From positions 248,001 through 312,000 of the forward strand of contig NZ_JAAOTJ010000006.1 of NCBI RefSeq assembly GCF_011297335.1: a DNA stretch of 64,000 nt, written 5' to 3'. The position numbers were made by a program, and so were the translations under genes. How positions within the stretch are numbered: the stretch's first letter is position 1; the number at the start of each line of letters is the position of its first letter. Origin of the DNA: Catellatospora methionotrophica (lineage in GTDB: Bacteria; Actinomycetota; Actinomycetes; Mycobacteriales; Micromonosporaceae). Below, piece after piece: positions 24,935-34,943 of the stretch. Below the pieces are notes generated by a model. It was not told the DNA's origin, made no database searches, and saw only the letters and a list, made by a program, of their open reading frames with translations.

Positions 24935-26007
24935 GCGAGTGGGTGCAGGAATTGCTGCGTGAAGACCTGCGCGGCAGACACGCGTACGGCGCGCCGCAGC
25001 TGGACGTGCCGGTGCGGCTGAACACCAACGAGAACTCGTACGCGCTGCCCGACGAGGTCGTGCGGGCCGTCAGCCGGGCGATCACCGGGGAGATCGCGGA
25101 CCTGAACCGCTACCCCGACCGCGACGCCGTGAAGCTGCGCGCCGACCTGGCCGCCTACTGCGGGCACGGGCTGACCGCCGAGCAGCTGTGGGCCGCCAAC
25201 GGCTCCAACGAGGTGCAGCAGCAGCTGTTCCAGGCGTACGCCGGGCCGGGCCGCACGGTGCTGGGCTTCGGACCGGCGTACTCGATGCACCCGCTGCTGG
25301 CCGTCGGCACCGCCACCACCTGGGTCGACGGCCGTCGCGACGGCGACTTCGGGCTGACCGCCGAGCACGCGGTCGCGCAGGTCCGGGCACACCGGCCCGC
25401 GCTGACGCTGCTGTGCTCGCCGAACAACCCGACCGGCACCGCGCTCGACTTCGCCGTGATCGAGGCGGTGCTCGCCGAGTCGACCGGCCTGGTCGTCGTC
25501 GACGAGGCGTACGCCGAGTTCCGCCGCCCCGGCACGCCCAGCGCGCTGGAGCTGCTCGACCGGCACCCGCGCCTGGTGGTCAGCCGCACCATGAGCAAGG
25601 CGTTCGCCTTCGCGGGCGCGCGCGTCGGCTACCTCGCCGCGCACCCGGCCGTGATCGAGGGAGTGCAGCTGGTACGCCTGCCGTACCACCTGTCCTCGCT
25701 CACCCAGGCCGCCGCCCGCGCCGCGCTCGCGCACGCGGACGTGCTGCTGGGCACCGTCGAGGCGATCAAGACGCAGCGCGACCGGATCGTGGCGGAGCTG
25801 CGTACGGACGGCTGGACCGTGGCCGACTCGGACGCGAACTTCGTCCTGTTCGGACGGTTCGACGACCAGAAGAGCGCCTGGCAGACCCTGCTCGACCAGG
25901 GCGTCCTGGTCCGGGACGTGGGCCTGCCGGGCTGGTTGCGGGTCACCGCGGGCACCGAGGACGAGACCTCCGCCTTCCTGGCGGCTATGAAGGAGCTGAG
26001 GGCATGA
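24931..26007 (+). CDS. hisC: Histidinol-phosphate aminotransferase
   Basis: PLP-dependent transaminase converting imidazole acetol phosphate to histidinol phosphate. 358 residues, fold-type [11 protein letters not shown] near the N-terminus, SPNNPTG, DEAYAEF and the PLP-lysine motif [17 protein letters not shown]. The ATG overlaps the hisD stop (ATGA), and its own stop overlaps hisB in the same way. Confidence 0.96.
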   Translation: MSEWVQELLREDLRGRHAYGAPQLDVPVRLNTNENSYALPDEVVRAVSRAITGEIADLNRYPDRDAVKLRADLAAYCGHGLTAEQLWAANGSNEVQQQLFQAYAGPGRTVLGFGPAYSMHPLLAVGTATTWVDGRRDGDFGLTAEHAVAQVRAHRPALTLLCSPNNPTGTALDFAVIEAVLAESTGLVVVDEAYAEFRRPGTPSALELLDRHPRLVVSRTMSKAFAFAGARVGYLAAHPAVIEGVQLVRLPYHLSSLTQAAARAALAHADVLLGTVEAIKTQRDRIVAELRTDGWTVADSDANFVLFGRFDDQKSAWQTLLDQGVLVRDVGLPGWLRVTAGTEDETSAFLAAMKELRA

Positions 26008-26627
26008 GGACCGGACGCGTGGAGCGGGTCACCAAGGAGACAAAGGTCCTCGTCGAGATCGACCTCGACGGCACGGGCCGGGCCGAGATCTCCACCGGCG
26101 TCGGCTTCTTCGACCACATGCTGAACCAGATCGCCCGGCACGGCGGCTTCGACCTGACCGTGCGCACCGAGGGCGACCTCGAGATCGACGCGCACCACAC
26201 CATGGAGGACACCGCGCTCGCGCTCGGCGAGGCGTTCGCGCAGGCCCTGGGCGACAAGGCGGGCATCCGGCGGTACGGCGACGCGGTCGTGCCGATGGAC
26301 GAGGTGCTGGTGCAGGCCGCGGTCGACCTGTCGGGGCGGCCGTACGTCGTCCACGACGAGCCGGAGAACATCGCCGACTACATCAACCCGGGCAGCGGGC
26401 CCGTCTACCCGACGTCGATGACACGGCACATCTTCGAGTCGTTCGGGCAGACCGCCCGGATCACGCTGCACGTGTCGGTGCTGCGGGCCTCGCGCCCCGG
26501 GCAGAAGCCCGACGCGCACCACGTCATCGAGGGCCAGTTCAAGGCGCTGGCCCGCGCGCTGCGTACCGCCGTGGAGATCGACCCGCGCAGCGCGGGCGCG
26601 GTCCCGAGCACGAAGGGTGTGCTGTGA
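26004..26627 (+). CDS. hisB: Imidazoleglycerol-phosphate dehydratase
   Basis: 207-residue monofunctional HisB, without the phosphatase half of the enterobacterial enzyme. The two metal-binding motifs are clear: [14 protein letters not shown] (about residue 62) and [17 protein letters not shown] (about residue 165), plus [11 protein letters not shown]. Start ATG overlaps hisC by 4 bp. A 22-bp gap separates it from hisH. Confidence 0.97.
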   Translation: MRTGRVERVTKETKVLVEIDLDGTGRAEISTGVGFFDHMLNQIARHGGFDLTVRTEGDLEIDAHHTMEDTALALGEAFAQALGDKAGIRRYGDAVVPMDEVLVQAAVDLSGRPYVVHDEPENIADYINPGSGPVYPTSMTRHIFESFGQTARITLHVSVLRASRPGQKPDAHHVIEGQFKALARALRTAVEIDPRSAGAVPSTKGVL

Positions 26628-26649
26628 GCGAGCGCGGCGGGGTGAAGGC

Positions 26650-27273
26650 ATGAGCCCGCAGGTGACGGTGCTCGACTACGGGTCGGGCAACCTGCGCTCG
26701 GCGCAGCGGGCGCTGGAGGCGGCGGGCGCGGACGTGGTCGTGACCGACGACCTGGCCGCCGCCGCACGAGCCGACGGGCTCGTCGTGCCGGGCGTGGGCG
26801 CGTTCGCCGCGTGCATGGCGGGCATCGAGGCCGCGCAGGCCGGGCCGGTGATCGCCGACCGGGTCATGGCGGGCCGGCCGGTGCTCGGCATCTGCGTCGG
26901 CGCGCAGATCATGTTCGACTCCGGCGACGAGCACGGCGTGGTCACCAAGGGCCTGGGCCTGCTGCCCGGCGCGGTGACCCGGCTGGCCGCGCGCCGGGTG
27001 CCGCACATGGGCTGGAACCTGCTCGACGCGCCCGCCGACTCGGCGCTGTTCACCGGCGTCGAGGCGGACGCGCGGTGCTACTTCGTGCACTCGTACGCCG
27101 CACCGCCCAACGCCGAGCTCGACGCGGTCGCGCTGGTCACCACGTCGACCCACGAGCAGGCGACGTTCGTCGCCGCCGCGGAGCGGGGGCCGCTGGCGGT
27201 CGCCCAGTTCCACCCGGAGAAGTCCGGGGCGGTCGGGGCACGGGTGCTGCGGAACTGGATCGCCACACTGTGA
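26650..27273 (+). CDS. hisH: Imidazole glycerol phosphate synthase, glutaminase subunit
   Basis: Class I glutamine amidotransferase supplying ammonia to HisF. Catalytic Cys in GICVGAQIMF (about residue 81) and the His-Glu pair in FHPEKSG near the C-terminus. 207 residues. The ATG at 26650 is preceded by GGTGAAGGC; upstream ATG at 26617 lies inside hisB and is unlikely. HisF, its partner, is 1.4 kb downstream. Confidence 0.96.
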   Translation: MSPQVTVLDYGSGNLRSAQRALEAAGADVVVTDDLAAAARADGLVVPGVGAFAACMAGIEAAQAGPVIADRVMAGRPVLGICVGAQIMFDSGDEHGVVTKGLGLLPGAVTRLAARRVPHMGWNLLDAPADSALFTGVEADARCYFVHSYAAPPNAELDAVALVTTSTHEQATFVAAAERGPLAVAQFHPEKSGAVGARVLRNWIATL

Positions 27274-27384
27274 GTCCGCTCGTTACGCTCGCCCCGACGT
27301 CGAGGGCGATGGAGTGGGTATGGGTGAGCAGATCCTCCGGTGCGGGGCAGCTTTCGTACGGGCCGGACGTGGCGCGGTGAACGC

Positions 27385-27717
27385 GTGAGCAAGGAACGCA
27401 AACTGCGCCGGGAGGCGCGGGAGGAGGCGGCCCGCCGGGCCGTCGCGGCCGAGGAGCGCCGTGCGGCCCGCCGCCTGGCGCGTCGCGCCGCCTGGCGCCG
27501 GCTCAGCCTGTATGAACTGCGCAAGCGCAGTGCCGGCCGGTTGGCGTCGCGGCGCACCGCGGCCGAGCGGGCCGGGGTCGCCATCGTGGTGACGCTGGCG
27601 CTGTTCGTGATCTGGACGCTGGTGCCGTCGACGGCGCTGGCGGTGGCGCTGACACTGCTGCTGGCGCTGACCCTGCCCGTGTTCGTGATCGTCGCGTTCG
27701 ACCGAAGGAGCTCCTGA
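27385..27717 (+). CDS. Small basic membrane protein inside the his operon
   Basis: 110 residues: an extremely basic, Arg/Ala/Glu-rich N-terminal helix (about 1-65; long runs of [11 protein letters not shown] type) followed by one or two hydrophobic segments (about 68-103) and a short tail. The GTG at 27385 is used as start; no strong ribosome binding site. Its stop overlaps the hisA ATG (TGATG at 27715-27719), so it is translated with hisA. No family recognised; similar small genes between hisH and hisA are known from actinobacteria but I cannot name one. Confidence 0.75.
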   Translation: MSKERKLRREAREEAARRAVAAEERRAARRLARRAAWRRLSLYELRKRSAGRLASRRTAAERAGVAIVVTLALFVIWTLVPSTALAVALTLLLALTLPVFVIVAFDRRSS

Positions 27718-28439
27718 TGGCCCTGGATCTGCTGCCCGCCGTCGATGTCGTCAACGGCCAGGCGGTGCGCCTGGAACAGGGCGCCGCGGGCAGCGAGACG
27801 TCATACGGCGCGCCGCTGGCCGCCGCGCTGGACTTCCAGGCGGCCGGGGCGCAGTGGATCCACGTCGTCGACCTCGACGCCGCCTTCGGCCGGGGCTCCA
27901 ACGCGGCGCTGCTGTCCGAGCTGGTCGGCCGGGTCGACGTGAAGGTCGAGCTGTCCGGGGGCATCCGCGACGACGCGTCGCTGACCGCGGCCCTGGCCAC
28001 GGGTGCGGCACGGGTCAACATCGGCACGGCGGCGCTGGAGGACCCGGCGTGGTGCGACCGGGTCGTGGGGGAGTACGGCGACCGGATCGCGGTCGGGCTC
28101 GACGTACGCGGCAGGGTGCTGTCCTCGCGGGGCTGGACCCAGGACGGCGGCGACCTGTTCGACGTGCTGGAGCGGCTCGACAAGGCCGGCTGCGCCCGGT
28201 ATGTGGTGACCGACATCCTCAAGGACGGCATGCTGCAGGGGCCGAACCTGCAGCTGTACCGCGACATCTGCGCCGCGACGTCGGCTCCCGTGATCGCGTC
28301 CGGTGGCGTGTCCACGCTCGACGACCTGCGCGCCCTGGCCACCCTGGAGCCGCTCGGCGTCGAGGGCGTGATCACCGGCAAGGCCGTGTACTCGGGGGCG
28401 TTCACGATTCCGGAGGCGCTGGCGGCGCTGGCTTCCTGA
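27717..28439 (+). CDS. hisA: Phosphoribosyl isomerase A (HisA/PriA)
   Basis: Beta/alpha-barrel isomerase of 240 residues. The catalytic Asp is in [18 protein letters not shown]; the second Asp in the barrel half repeat is in the [12 protein letters not shown] region. In actinobacteria this enzyme is usually the bifunctional PriA acting also in tryptophan synthesis (TrpF); no trpF can be judged from this window. GAAGGAG lies upstream, and the ATG overlaps the preceding stop. A 65-bp palindrome follows the stop by 34 bp. Confidence 0.95.
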   Translation: MALDLLPAVDVVNGQAVRLEQGAAGSETSYGAPLAAALDFQAAGAQWIHVVDLDAAFGRGSNAALLSELVGRVDVKVELSGGIRDDASLTAALATGAARVNIGTAALEDPAWCDRVVGEYGDRIAVGLDVRGRVLSSRGWTQDGGDLFDVLERLDKAGCARYVVTDILKDGMLQGPNLQLYRDICAATSAPVIASGGVSTLDDLRALATLEPLGVEGVITGKAVYSGAFTIPEALAALAS

Positions 28440-28473
28440 GCGGGCTCGGCCGGGTGGAGCACGCCGTTTTCCC

Positions 28474-28538
28474 ATAGACGCTGGCCTATTACATCGAGTT
28501 TGATCATCAAATATTCGATGTAATAGGCCAGCGTCTAT
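28474..28538. terminator. 65-bp palindrome, family B copy 1, between hisA and hisF
   Basis: Perfect 24-bp inverted repeat (28474-28497 and 28515-28538) around a 17-nt loop that itself contains TTTGAT-C-ATCAAA. The arms, unusually AT-rich for this genome, are nearly identical to those of the element at 48372-48436. Likely terminates the his transcript ahead of hisF. Confidence 0.8.
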
Positions 28539-28657
28539 CGATGAGGGCCGGTCGTCGGCGTGGCGCGGGTGGGCGTGTCGTGGGGCGGTGTGGTGGGGAG
28601 CCGCCACGCCGTGTCTCATGGGGCGGACCGGTGGCTCGGCGAGGGGGCTGCGGCAGG

Positions 28658-28663
28658 TAGCGT
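28658..28663 (+). promoter_or_regulatory. Possible -10 element of hisF
   Basis: TAGCGT ends 7 nt before the hisF ATG, a spacing that fits a leaderless transcript. hisF follows a strong hairpin, so an own promoter is expected. No good -35 is visible. Confidence 0.4.
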
Positions 28664-28670
28664 CGGGCGC

Positions 28671-29429
28671 ATGAGTGTCGCGGTGCGGGTCATTCCCTGT
28701 CTGGACGTGGACGCCGGGCGGGTGGTGAAGGGGGTCAACTTCGTCGACATGCGCGATGCCGGGGATCCGGTGGAGCTGGCGGCGGCGTACGACGCGGCGG
28801 GGGCCGACGAGATCACCTTCCTGGACGTGTCCGCCTCCGTCGAAGGGCGCGGCACCATGCTGGAAGTGGTCCGGCGTACCGCGGAGACGGTGTTCATCCC
28901 ACTGACCGTGGGCGGCGGGGTGCGCTCGGTCGACGATGTGGACGTGCTGCTGCGCGCGGGTGCGGACAAGGTCGGCGTCAACACCGCGGCCATCCACCGG
29001 CCCGAGCTGATCACCGAGATCGCGCGGCGTTTCGGCAACCAGGTGCTGGTGCTGTCGCTGGACGTACGGCGGCTCAAGGACGGCAGCGGGTTCGAGGTGA
29101 CCACGCACGGCGGGCGCAAGTCGGCCGGGCTGGAGGCGATCGCGTGGGCGCGCCGCGTCGCCGACCTGGGCGCGGGCGAGATCCTGCTGAACTCCATGGA
29201 CGCCGACGGCACCAAGGAGGGCTTCGACCTCGAACTGATCAAGGAGGTCCGGGCCGTGGTCGACATCCCGGTGATCGCCTCCGGCGGCGCGGGCAAGGCC
29301 GCCGACTTCCCGCCCGCCATCGACGCCGGAGCCGACGCCGTGCTCGCGGCCAGCGTCTTCCACTTCGGCGAGGTCACCATCGCCGAGGTCAAATCCGCCC
29401 TCCGCGCCACCGGCCACCCCGTCCGCTGA
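28671..29429 (+). CDS. hisF: Imidazole glycerol phosphate synthase, cyclase subunit
   Basis: Beta/alpha-barrel cyclase of 252 residues. Catalytic Asp in [18 protein letters not shown]; second Asp in [14 protein letters not shown]; the phosphate-binding GGVRS and IASGGAG motifs are intact. Works with HisH. The ATG at 28671 gives the conserved start; there is no leader ribosome binding site, but a -10-like element sits 7 nt upstream. Separated from hisA by 231 bp containing the family-B palindrome, so it may be transcribed on its own. Confidence 0.96.
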   Translation: MSVAVRVIPCLDVDAGRVVKGVNFVDMRDAGDPVELAAAYDAAGADEITFLDVSASVEGRGTMLEVVRRTAETVFIPLTVGGGVRSVDDVDVLLRAGADKVGVNTAAIHRPELITEIARRFGNQVLVLSLDVRRLKDGSGFEVTTHGGRKSAGLEAIAWARRVADLGAGEILLNSMDADGTKEGFDLELIKEVRAVVDIPVIASGGAGKAADFPPAIDAGADAVLAASVFHFGEVTIAEVKSALRATGHPVR

Positions 29430-29491
29430 CCCGCTCCTGCTCCGCCTACCCGCCGCCCCGCTGCGGGTGGCTCCGGAGGCGGTGCCGCTGG

Positions 29492-29554
29492 AGATCGCTG
29501 TTTCGGGTCAGAAAGTGCGGTCAGACCACAGGTTTTGCCCACAAACGGCGATCT
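29492..29554. terminator. Imperfect palindrome, family A copy 2
   Basis: Left arm 29492-29507 pairs with 29538-29554 with one mismatch and one bulged base. Positions 29493-29513 are identical to the left arm of the element downstream of dnaE. It lies between convergent hisF and the Bax-inhibitor-like gene, followed by a low-complexity GC-only stretch (about 29565-29635). Confidence 0.7.
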
Positions 29555-29631
29555 TGCGCCGCACCCGCCGCACCCGCCGCCGCGCCGCGCCCGCCGCGCC
29601 CGCCGCGCCCAGCCGTCGCGGCGCGCCCGGC

Positions 29632-30360
29632 TCAGCGGCGGACGTAGCTGAGCAGGCGGAGGATCTGCCAGTAGAGGAAGATCAGGCCGACGAGCATGCC
29701 GAAGGCCAGGTACCAGCCGTAGCGGGGTGGCAGGCCGGCGGCGACGGCGCGTTCGACTTGGTCGAAATCGATGACGAAGGTCAGCGCGCCGACGACGATG
29801 CAGAGGACCGCGAACAGCACGCCGAGCGTGCCTGCCTGGTAGATCGGCAGGCTGTGGCCGAAGAAGCGCAGCGCCAGGTCGACCAGGCTCAGCAGCACGA
29901 TGCCGACCAGCGCGCCGGTGACGACCTGGGTGAAGCGTTTGGTGGCGCGCAGGATGCGGGCCCGGTAGAGCGCGGCCATGGCGAGGAAGACGCCGAACGT
30001 GCCGATGACGGCCTGCACGACGATGCCGGGAAACTGCTGCTCCAGTTCGCGGCTGACCACACCCAGGAACACGCCCTGCAGTACGGCGTACCCGCTGATC
30101 ACCAGCGGGTTGGTGATCTGTTTGAAGGTGATCACCAGCGCCAGCACGAGCCCGGCCAGGGTCGAGCCGATTACCGCGATCCCGGTCCAGGCCGGGGCCT
30201 GCAGCAGGTTCCAGGCCGCGGCGGCGGCGACCACGGTCACGGCGATCAGCGCCAGGGTGCGCCCGCACACGCCGTCCAGGGTCAGGCTCTGTCGCCGGTC
30301 GACCACGACCGGAGCCTCGATCGGACGGGTGAGCACGGGATTGGAGCTCTGCATCACCAC
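29632..30360 (-). CDS. Bax inhibitor-1/YccA-like membrane protein
   Basis: 242 residues with seven predicted membrane segments and the family's late acidic residues (FVIDFDQVERAV) before the last helices. Bacterial members are thought to be pH-sensitive channels or stress proteins; the role here is unknown. Three possible starts (GTG 30360, GTG 30357, ATG 30354) lie together behind GGAGGAC; the ribosome-binding-site distance favours the GTGs. Monocistronic, convergent with hisF and divergent from the PAP2 gene. Confidence 0.85.
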   Translation of the reverse strand: MVMQSSNPVLTRPIEAPVVVDRRQSLTLDGVCGRTLALIAVTVVAAAAAWNLLQAPAWTGIAVIGSTLAGLVLALVITFKQITNPLVISGYAVLQGVFLGVVSRELEQQFPGIVVQAVIGTFGVFLAMAALYRARILRATKRFTQVVTGALVGIVLLSLVDLALRFFGHSLPIYQAGTLGVLFAVLCIVVGALTFVIDFDQVERAVAAGLPPRYGWYLAFGMLVGLIFLYWQILRLLSYVRR

Positions 30361-30566
30361 GGACGTCCTCCGCTGACGAGGTGAACGGCACTATCAACCG
30401 GACGTTAGCCTTCCCGGCCCGCCGAGACGGTCGTTTCACTGGAATGGCTCCGAAAAACGGATGAGCACCCCAAAGCGGTCGGCTGCTGAATACGGTCGAG
30501 TCGTGCGCATCGCGTGAACAACGCGGATGCGCCTTTCGCCGGTCGCGGGAAGGGAAGTCCACGGCC

Positions 30567-31295
30567 ATGATCCGCTGGATGGTGAGTTCGGGCTGCCAGC
30601 GATCCGGGCGAGGCCAGGTGTCGCCTGATCGCGCGCTGCGGGCCTGGCTGGCCTTCGGCGCGGCGGCGACGCTGGTCGGGCTGTGGGTGCTCGCGGGCAT
30701 CACCGACGACGTCGTCGCCCAGGAGGAGCTGAGCAGCAGTGATCCGACGGTGGCGAGCTGGCTGGCGGATCACCGTACCCACTGGCTGACCCGGTCCATG
30801 CAGGCCGTGACCTGGCTGGGCAGCGGCTGGGTCACGGTGCCGGTGCTGGTGCTGGCGGCGTTGCTGCTGCCGGTATGGCGGGACCGGCGGCGCACCCTGG
30901 CGCTCGTGCTGACCGTGTCGATGGGCAGCGCGGTGCTGGTCACCATCGGCAAGCTGCTGACGGTGCGGCCCCGGCCCGTCGTCGGCGAGGTGCTGACCAC
31001 CGCGACGGGGTACGCGTTCCCGTCCGGCCACAGCGCGCAGGCCGCCGCCGCGTACGGCGTGCTGGCACTGCTGATCAGTCTGCGCGTGCCCCGCGCGGCG
31101 AAGCCCCTGGTCTGGCTCGCCGCCACGGCTCTGGTACTGCTGATCGGCTTCTCCCGGCTGTACCTCGGCGTGCACTGGCTCACCGACGTGCTCGCCGGGT
31201 ACGCCCTGGGCGCGTGCTGGCTGGCCGTCGTCGTGGCGGCAGCCGTGGTGCACGACCGGCTGCGTCCCGATTCCCGTCCTCGGGTGAACGTCTGA
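30567..31295 (+). CDS. PAP2-family phosphatase
   Basis: 242 residues, five to six membrane segments. The three PAP2 motifs are complete: KLLTVRPRP, PSGHS and SRLYLGVHWLTD (with His and Asp). Probably an undecaprenyl-diphosphate or phosphatidate phosphatase; the substrate cannot be told. The ATG at 30567 follows GGAAGGGAAG; a later GTG is possible because the first 20 residues are not hydrophobic. Lies alone between the Bax-inhibitor-like gene and the polyketide region. Confidence 0.88.
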   Translation: MIRWMVSSGCQRSGRGQVSPDRALRAWLAFGAAATLVGLWVLAGITDDVVAQEELSSSDPTVASWLADHRTHWLTRSMQAVTWLGSGWVTVPVLVLAALLLPVWRDRRRTLALVLTVSMGSAVLVTIGKLLTVRPRPVVGEVLTTATGYAFPSGHSAQAAAAYGVLALLISLRVPRAAKPLVWLAATALVLLIGFSRLYLGVHWLTDVLAGYALGACWLAVVVAAAVVHDRLRPDSRPRVNV

Positions 31296-31479
31296 CCTGG
31301 ACTGATTCGGTCTCGCGGAGCTTCGCGGTGTGCCAGGGTGCTTTACGGGGACGGTGCCGCGCGGCTTCGCGCCGGAGCCGTTCGAGGCAGCCCACGGTGC
31401 CGCTGTGCGCCCTCGGGACCCAGTGCCGTCGCGGCGTACCGCCGCGGTGTGACGGCGTCGCGCGACGAAGGAGATCGAC

Positions 31480-32763
31480 ATGGACCAGGTCACGTCCCGT
31501 ATGGACACCCGGATGTCGGCTACCGCGCCGCCGGGAGCCGAGCGTCCCGTGCGCAGCACCCGGCGCTGGGTCGCCGAGCGCGACCGGCTGGAGGCGGCCA
31601 TCGCCGAGACGGGCGTCGACTTCGACCAGCCCCGCTCGATCTACTGGAACGCCGCCTGCGGCGTGGAGGCCGGGGCGGACTTCGCCACCGTGCGGGCCCG
31701 GGTGCGCCGCTACGCCGACTTCGCGCCGACCTTCGAGGCGGTCGCCCGCCGCCGCGAGGCGCGCGCCGAGGCGGCCGCCGCGGACGGGCACCAGGTCACG
31801 GCGCGGGACAACTACTTCATGGCGGCGGTGCACTGGGGCGCGGCGCAGTGGCCGCTGCACAGCGACGACGAGATCAACCGGTTCTACCACCGGCGCAAGC
31901 GGGCGTGCTTCGCGCACTACACGGAGCTGGCCGACCACCGGATCGAGGCGGTGACCATCCCGTTCGCGGGCGGGGCGCTGCCCGCCTGGTTCCACCTGCC
32001 GCCCGGCTACCACGGCGGGCGGGTGCCGGTGGTGATCGCGGTGCCCGGCATGGACAGTTTCAAGGAGGCGACCGTAGCGCTGCACGGCGACCGCTTCCTG
32101 ACCCGCGGGTTCGCGGTGCTGGCGATCGAGGGGCCGGGACAGTACGAGGCCGCGATGATGGGCATCCACACCACCGTGCCCGCCTGGGCGCGTACCGGCA
32201 CCGCGTGCGTGGACTGGCTGGTCAAGCGCGAGGAGGTCGACGCGTCGCGGATCGTGCTCAGCGGCATCAGCTTCGGCTCGTTCGCCGGGACCATCGCCGC
32301 CGCGCACGAGCCCCGGATCAAGGCCTGCGCGGTGATGAACACCTGCCACCAGCCGGGCTGGTCGGCGGCGTTCGAGCAGGCGTGGCCGACCTACAAGATG
32401 CGCTTCATGTACATGTCGGGGCACACCGACGAGGACGCGTTCGACGCGTACGCCCAGACGCTGACCTGGCAGGGCCACGCCGAGCAGCTGTCCATGCCGT
32501 ACCTGGTGCTGGCCGGGGACCGCGACGAGCTGAGCCCGCTGGAGTGCACCGAGCAGCTGCTGGCCAGCGTCGCCGGGCCGAAGCAGCTGGTGGTGTACCA
32601 GGACTCCCGGCACTCGATCGGCGGCGTGCCCGCCGCGAACCTGGGCCCGTTCGCGCCGACGCTGGCCGCGGACTGGCTCGCCGACCGGCTGCGCGGCGTG
32701 CCGATGGCCAGCGAGCGCTGGTACGTCGACCACGCCGGCAAGGTCACGAAGACACCACTCTGA
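31480..32763 (+). CDS. FrsA-like alpha/beta-hydrolase
   Basis: 427 residues: a helical N-terminal part (1-150) and an alpha/beta-hydrolase core. Nucleophile Ser in SGISFGSFAG, Asp in AGDRDEL, His in DSRHSIGG. The layout resembles the family containing FrsA and 2,6-dihydroxypseudooxynicotine hydrolase, which cleaves a C-C bond next to a ketone. GAAGGAG precedes the ATG. It sits just outside the multicopper oxidase, so a C-C hydrolase or deacylase role in the polyketide pathway is possible but unproven. Confidence 0.82.
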   Translation: MDQVTSRMDTRMSATAPPGAERPVRSTRRWVAERDRLEAAIAETGVDFDQPRSIYWNAACGVEAGADFATVRARVRRYADFAPTFEAVARRREARAEAAAADGHQVTARDNYFMAAVHWGAAQWPLHSDDEINRFYHRRKRACFAHYTELADHRIEAVTIPFAGGALPAWFHLPPGYHGGRVPVVIAVPGMDSFKEATVALHGDRFLTRGFAVLAIEGPGQYEAAMMGIHTTVPAWARTGTACVDWLVKREEVDASRIVLSGISFGSFAGTIAAAHEPRIKACAVMNTCHQPGWSAAFEQAWPTYKMRFMYMSGHTDEDAFDAYAQTLTWQGHAEQLSMPYLVLAGDRDELSPLECTEQLLASVAGPKQLVVYQDSRHSIGGVPAANLGPFAPTLAADWLADRLRGVPMASERWYVDHAGKVTKTPL

Positions 32764-32779
32764 GCGCCTGTCAGGCGTT

Positions 32780-32827
32780 AGGAAGGGCACCTTCCACCTC
32801 GCGGAGCGATGTGAAGGTGCCCTTCCT
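32780..32827. terminator. Bidirectional terminator between hydrolase and oxidase genes
   Basis: Stem GGAAGGGCACCTT (32781-32793) pairs with AAGGTGCCCTTCC (32813-32825) and continues for a few more pairs past a bulged C; followed by TTTCC. Located 17 bp after one stop and 6 bp before the other convergent stop. Confidence 0.8.
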
Positions 32828-32832
32828 TTCCG

Positions 32833-34776
32833 CTACGCCACGAGGATGGGGCGCATCATCTCGTTGTCCTCGTGTTCGAGCATGTGGCAGTGCCAGACGT
32901 AGCGGCCGGGGCGGTCGAAGACGGCCTTGACGCGGGTCACCTCGCCGGAGTGGGCGAGCACGGTGTCCTTGCGGCCGGACTCCCAGGCCTCGGCGGGGCG
33001 GGGCTTGGGCGGGATGCCGAACGGCTGGCGGCTGACCACCTCGAACTGCACCTGGTGCAGGTGCACGGTGTGCGAGTGGTCGGTGAAGTTGAGGATCTCC
33101 CAGGTCTCGCTGCGGCCCAGCACCGGCTTCTCGGTCGGCGCGTCATGCCAGCGCAGCGGGGTCTGGGTGCGGTCCGGGGCGACCGTGCCGAGCGTGGCGA
33201 CCCGGTGGTTGACGTTGGTCAGCGACGCCGAGGGCAGCTCGTCGAGCAGGACCCGCCAGCTCGCCGCCGACTCCGGCAGGGGCGGTGCGGCGGGCAGGGT
33301 CAGGTGCTCGGGCGGCACGCTGGTGTCCTTACCCCGCAGCGGGATGACCAGCAGCTTCATCACCTGGCCGGTGGTCGCGACGTTCGCCGCCTGGTAGTCC
33401 GTGCCGAGCACCCCGGCGGCGTACGGCACGTCCGGGGCCTCGTTGATGACGAACAGCTCGGTGCCCTCGGCCAGCCCGGTCAGGTCGACGATCACGTCGG
33501 CCCGCTCGCCCGGGCCGAGCAGCAACTGCTCCAGCTTCACCGGCTCGCGCAGCCAGCCGCCGTCGGAGCCGATCTGCCAGAACGGGACCACCGCGCTAGC
33601 CGGACGCGGCGCGGTCGCGCTGGACGCGATCTTCAGGATCAGCGAGCGGGAGTTGCTGCCGTTGAGCAGCCGCAGCCGGTAGCGGCGGGGCTCGACGGTC
33701 AGCTGCGGCCAGGTGCGGCCGTTGACCACGATCGTGTCGGCGAGGTACGCCGGGTTCCAGATCGGGGCGATGTCGCTGGCGGGCACGTACGGGCCCGCGA
33801 ACGCGTCGTGGAACTGGCTGCGGCTGTCCGGGTAGTACAGCGAACCGTCGGTGTTGAACGAGCGGTCCTGGATGCAGATGGGGATCTCGTAGTGGCGGGT
33901 GCCGGCCGGGTCGTCGGGGCCGGGCGCGGGGCCGGGCAGCGTGCCCTCGGGCAGGTCCTGCTCGCCGCCGCGGATCAGGTAGAAGCCGACCGGGCCCGCG
34001 TACACGTTGAGCCGGGTGATGCCGAGCGCGTGGTCGTGATACCACAGGGTGCCTGGTGCCTGGTCGTTGTCGTAGCGGAACACGGCCTGGCCGGGCTTCC
34101 AGCGCGGGCCGTGCTCCTGCGCCTTGTCGCGCATCGCGGCGAAGTCCGAGCCGTGGGCGGCGAAGCCGCGCGGCAGCTTGGCGTCGGGCAGGTACCAGGC
34201 CGTCGGGTAGCCGTCGGCCTCCTCGGCCGCGTGCGCGCCGTGCACGTGCGTCACGATCGGCACTGGGCCGGTGTAGCGCGGCGGGGTGGCGGTGAAGTGG
34301 GCGGGCATGTCCTGGTGACCCGCGCCGCCGGCCGGATTGGCCCAGTGCAGGGTCGGGTCCACCGGCAGCAGGTGCGGCCGGGCCCGGCCCTTGGCGTCGA
34401 TGAGCCCGTTGATCCAGGTCACCTCGACCGGGCGGTCGGCCCTGGCCTCGATGGTGCGGGCCGGGTAGCCGAACGTGTTCGCGTGCGACGCGGAGCCGTA
34501 GCCCCAGACCGTGGTCTGCGGCATGCCCGGCGGCAGGATCTGCTGGCGGAACTGGCGCACCGCGATGGCGTACCGGTCACCCTTGCCGTCGGCGGAGACC
34601 GTGGGCATGGCGGCCGGGATCGGCAGCCGCACCTTGTACTTGTGGATTCTGGAGCCGTCGAGCCTGCCTGCGGCCAGCGCGGCGGCCGCGGCGCGCGCTG
34701 CGCTCGCCGGGGCCGGGATCAGCATGGCCGCGCCGGACAGCACGCCGGTGGAGAGTAGTTGTCGTCGGGAAGGCAT
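32833..34776 (-). CDS. Tat-exported multicopper oxidase (CotA/laccase-like)
   Basis: 647 residues. Twin-arginine leader: SRRQLL followed by a hydrophobic Ala-rich segment and an APASA cleavage region. All four copper-ligand motifs are present in order: HVHGAH, WYHDHALG, HTVHLHQVQF and the C-terminal HCHMLEHED. A CotA- or phenoxazinone-synthase-like three-domain oxidase coupling one-electron phenol oxidation to reduction of oxygen. ATG at 34776 with GAAGGG upstream. It is the outer gene of the minus-strand arm of the polyketide cluster; phenol coupling or quinone formation on the product is plausible inference. Confidence 0.92.
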   Translation of the reverse strand: MPSRRQLLSTGVLSGAAMLIPAPASAARAAAAALAAGRLDGSRIHKYKVRLPIPAAMPTVSADGKGDRYAIAVRQFRQQILPPGMPQTTVWGYGSASHANTFGYPARTIEARADRPVEVTWINGLIDAKGRARPHLLPVDPTLHWANPAGGAGHQDMPAHFTATPPRYTGPVPIVTHVHGAHAAEEADGYPTAWYLPDAKLPRGFAAHGSDFAAMRDKAQEHGPRWKPGQAVFRYDNDQAPGTLWYHDHALGITRLNVYAGPVGFYLIRGGEQDLPEGTLPGPAPGPDDPAGTRHYEIPICIQDRSFNTDGSLYYPDSRSQFHDAFAGPYVPASDIAPIWNPAYLADTIVVNGRTWPQLTVEPRRYRLRLLNGSNSRSLILKIASSATAPRPASAVVPFWQIGSDGGWLREPVKLEQLLLGPGERADVIVDLTGLAEGTELFVINEAPDVPYAAGVLGTDYQAANVATTGQVMKLLVIPLRGKDTSVPPEHLTLPAAPPLPESAASWRVLLDELPSASLTNVNHRVATLGTVAPDRTQTPLRWHDAPTEKPVLGRSETWEILNFTDHSHTVHLHQVQFEVVSRQPFGIPPKPRPAEAWESGRKDTVLAHSGEVTRVKAVFDRPGRYVWHCHMLEHEDNEMMRPILVA

Positions 34777-34943
34777 CGGTCGCCCTTCGGTCGCGATGTC
34801 GGAAGACCTGACGACCGGCGCAGGACCAATGAGACCAATTTGTCCGATTCGCCAGGAACTCCGCCACCCTAACCACCGACGCCCACCAGCCCAAACAGGC
34901 GCACCGCACACCGGTCCCCGAATACCGCCGCCCGCTCAACGAG

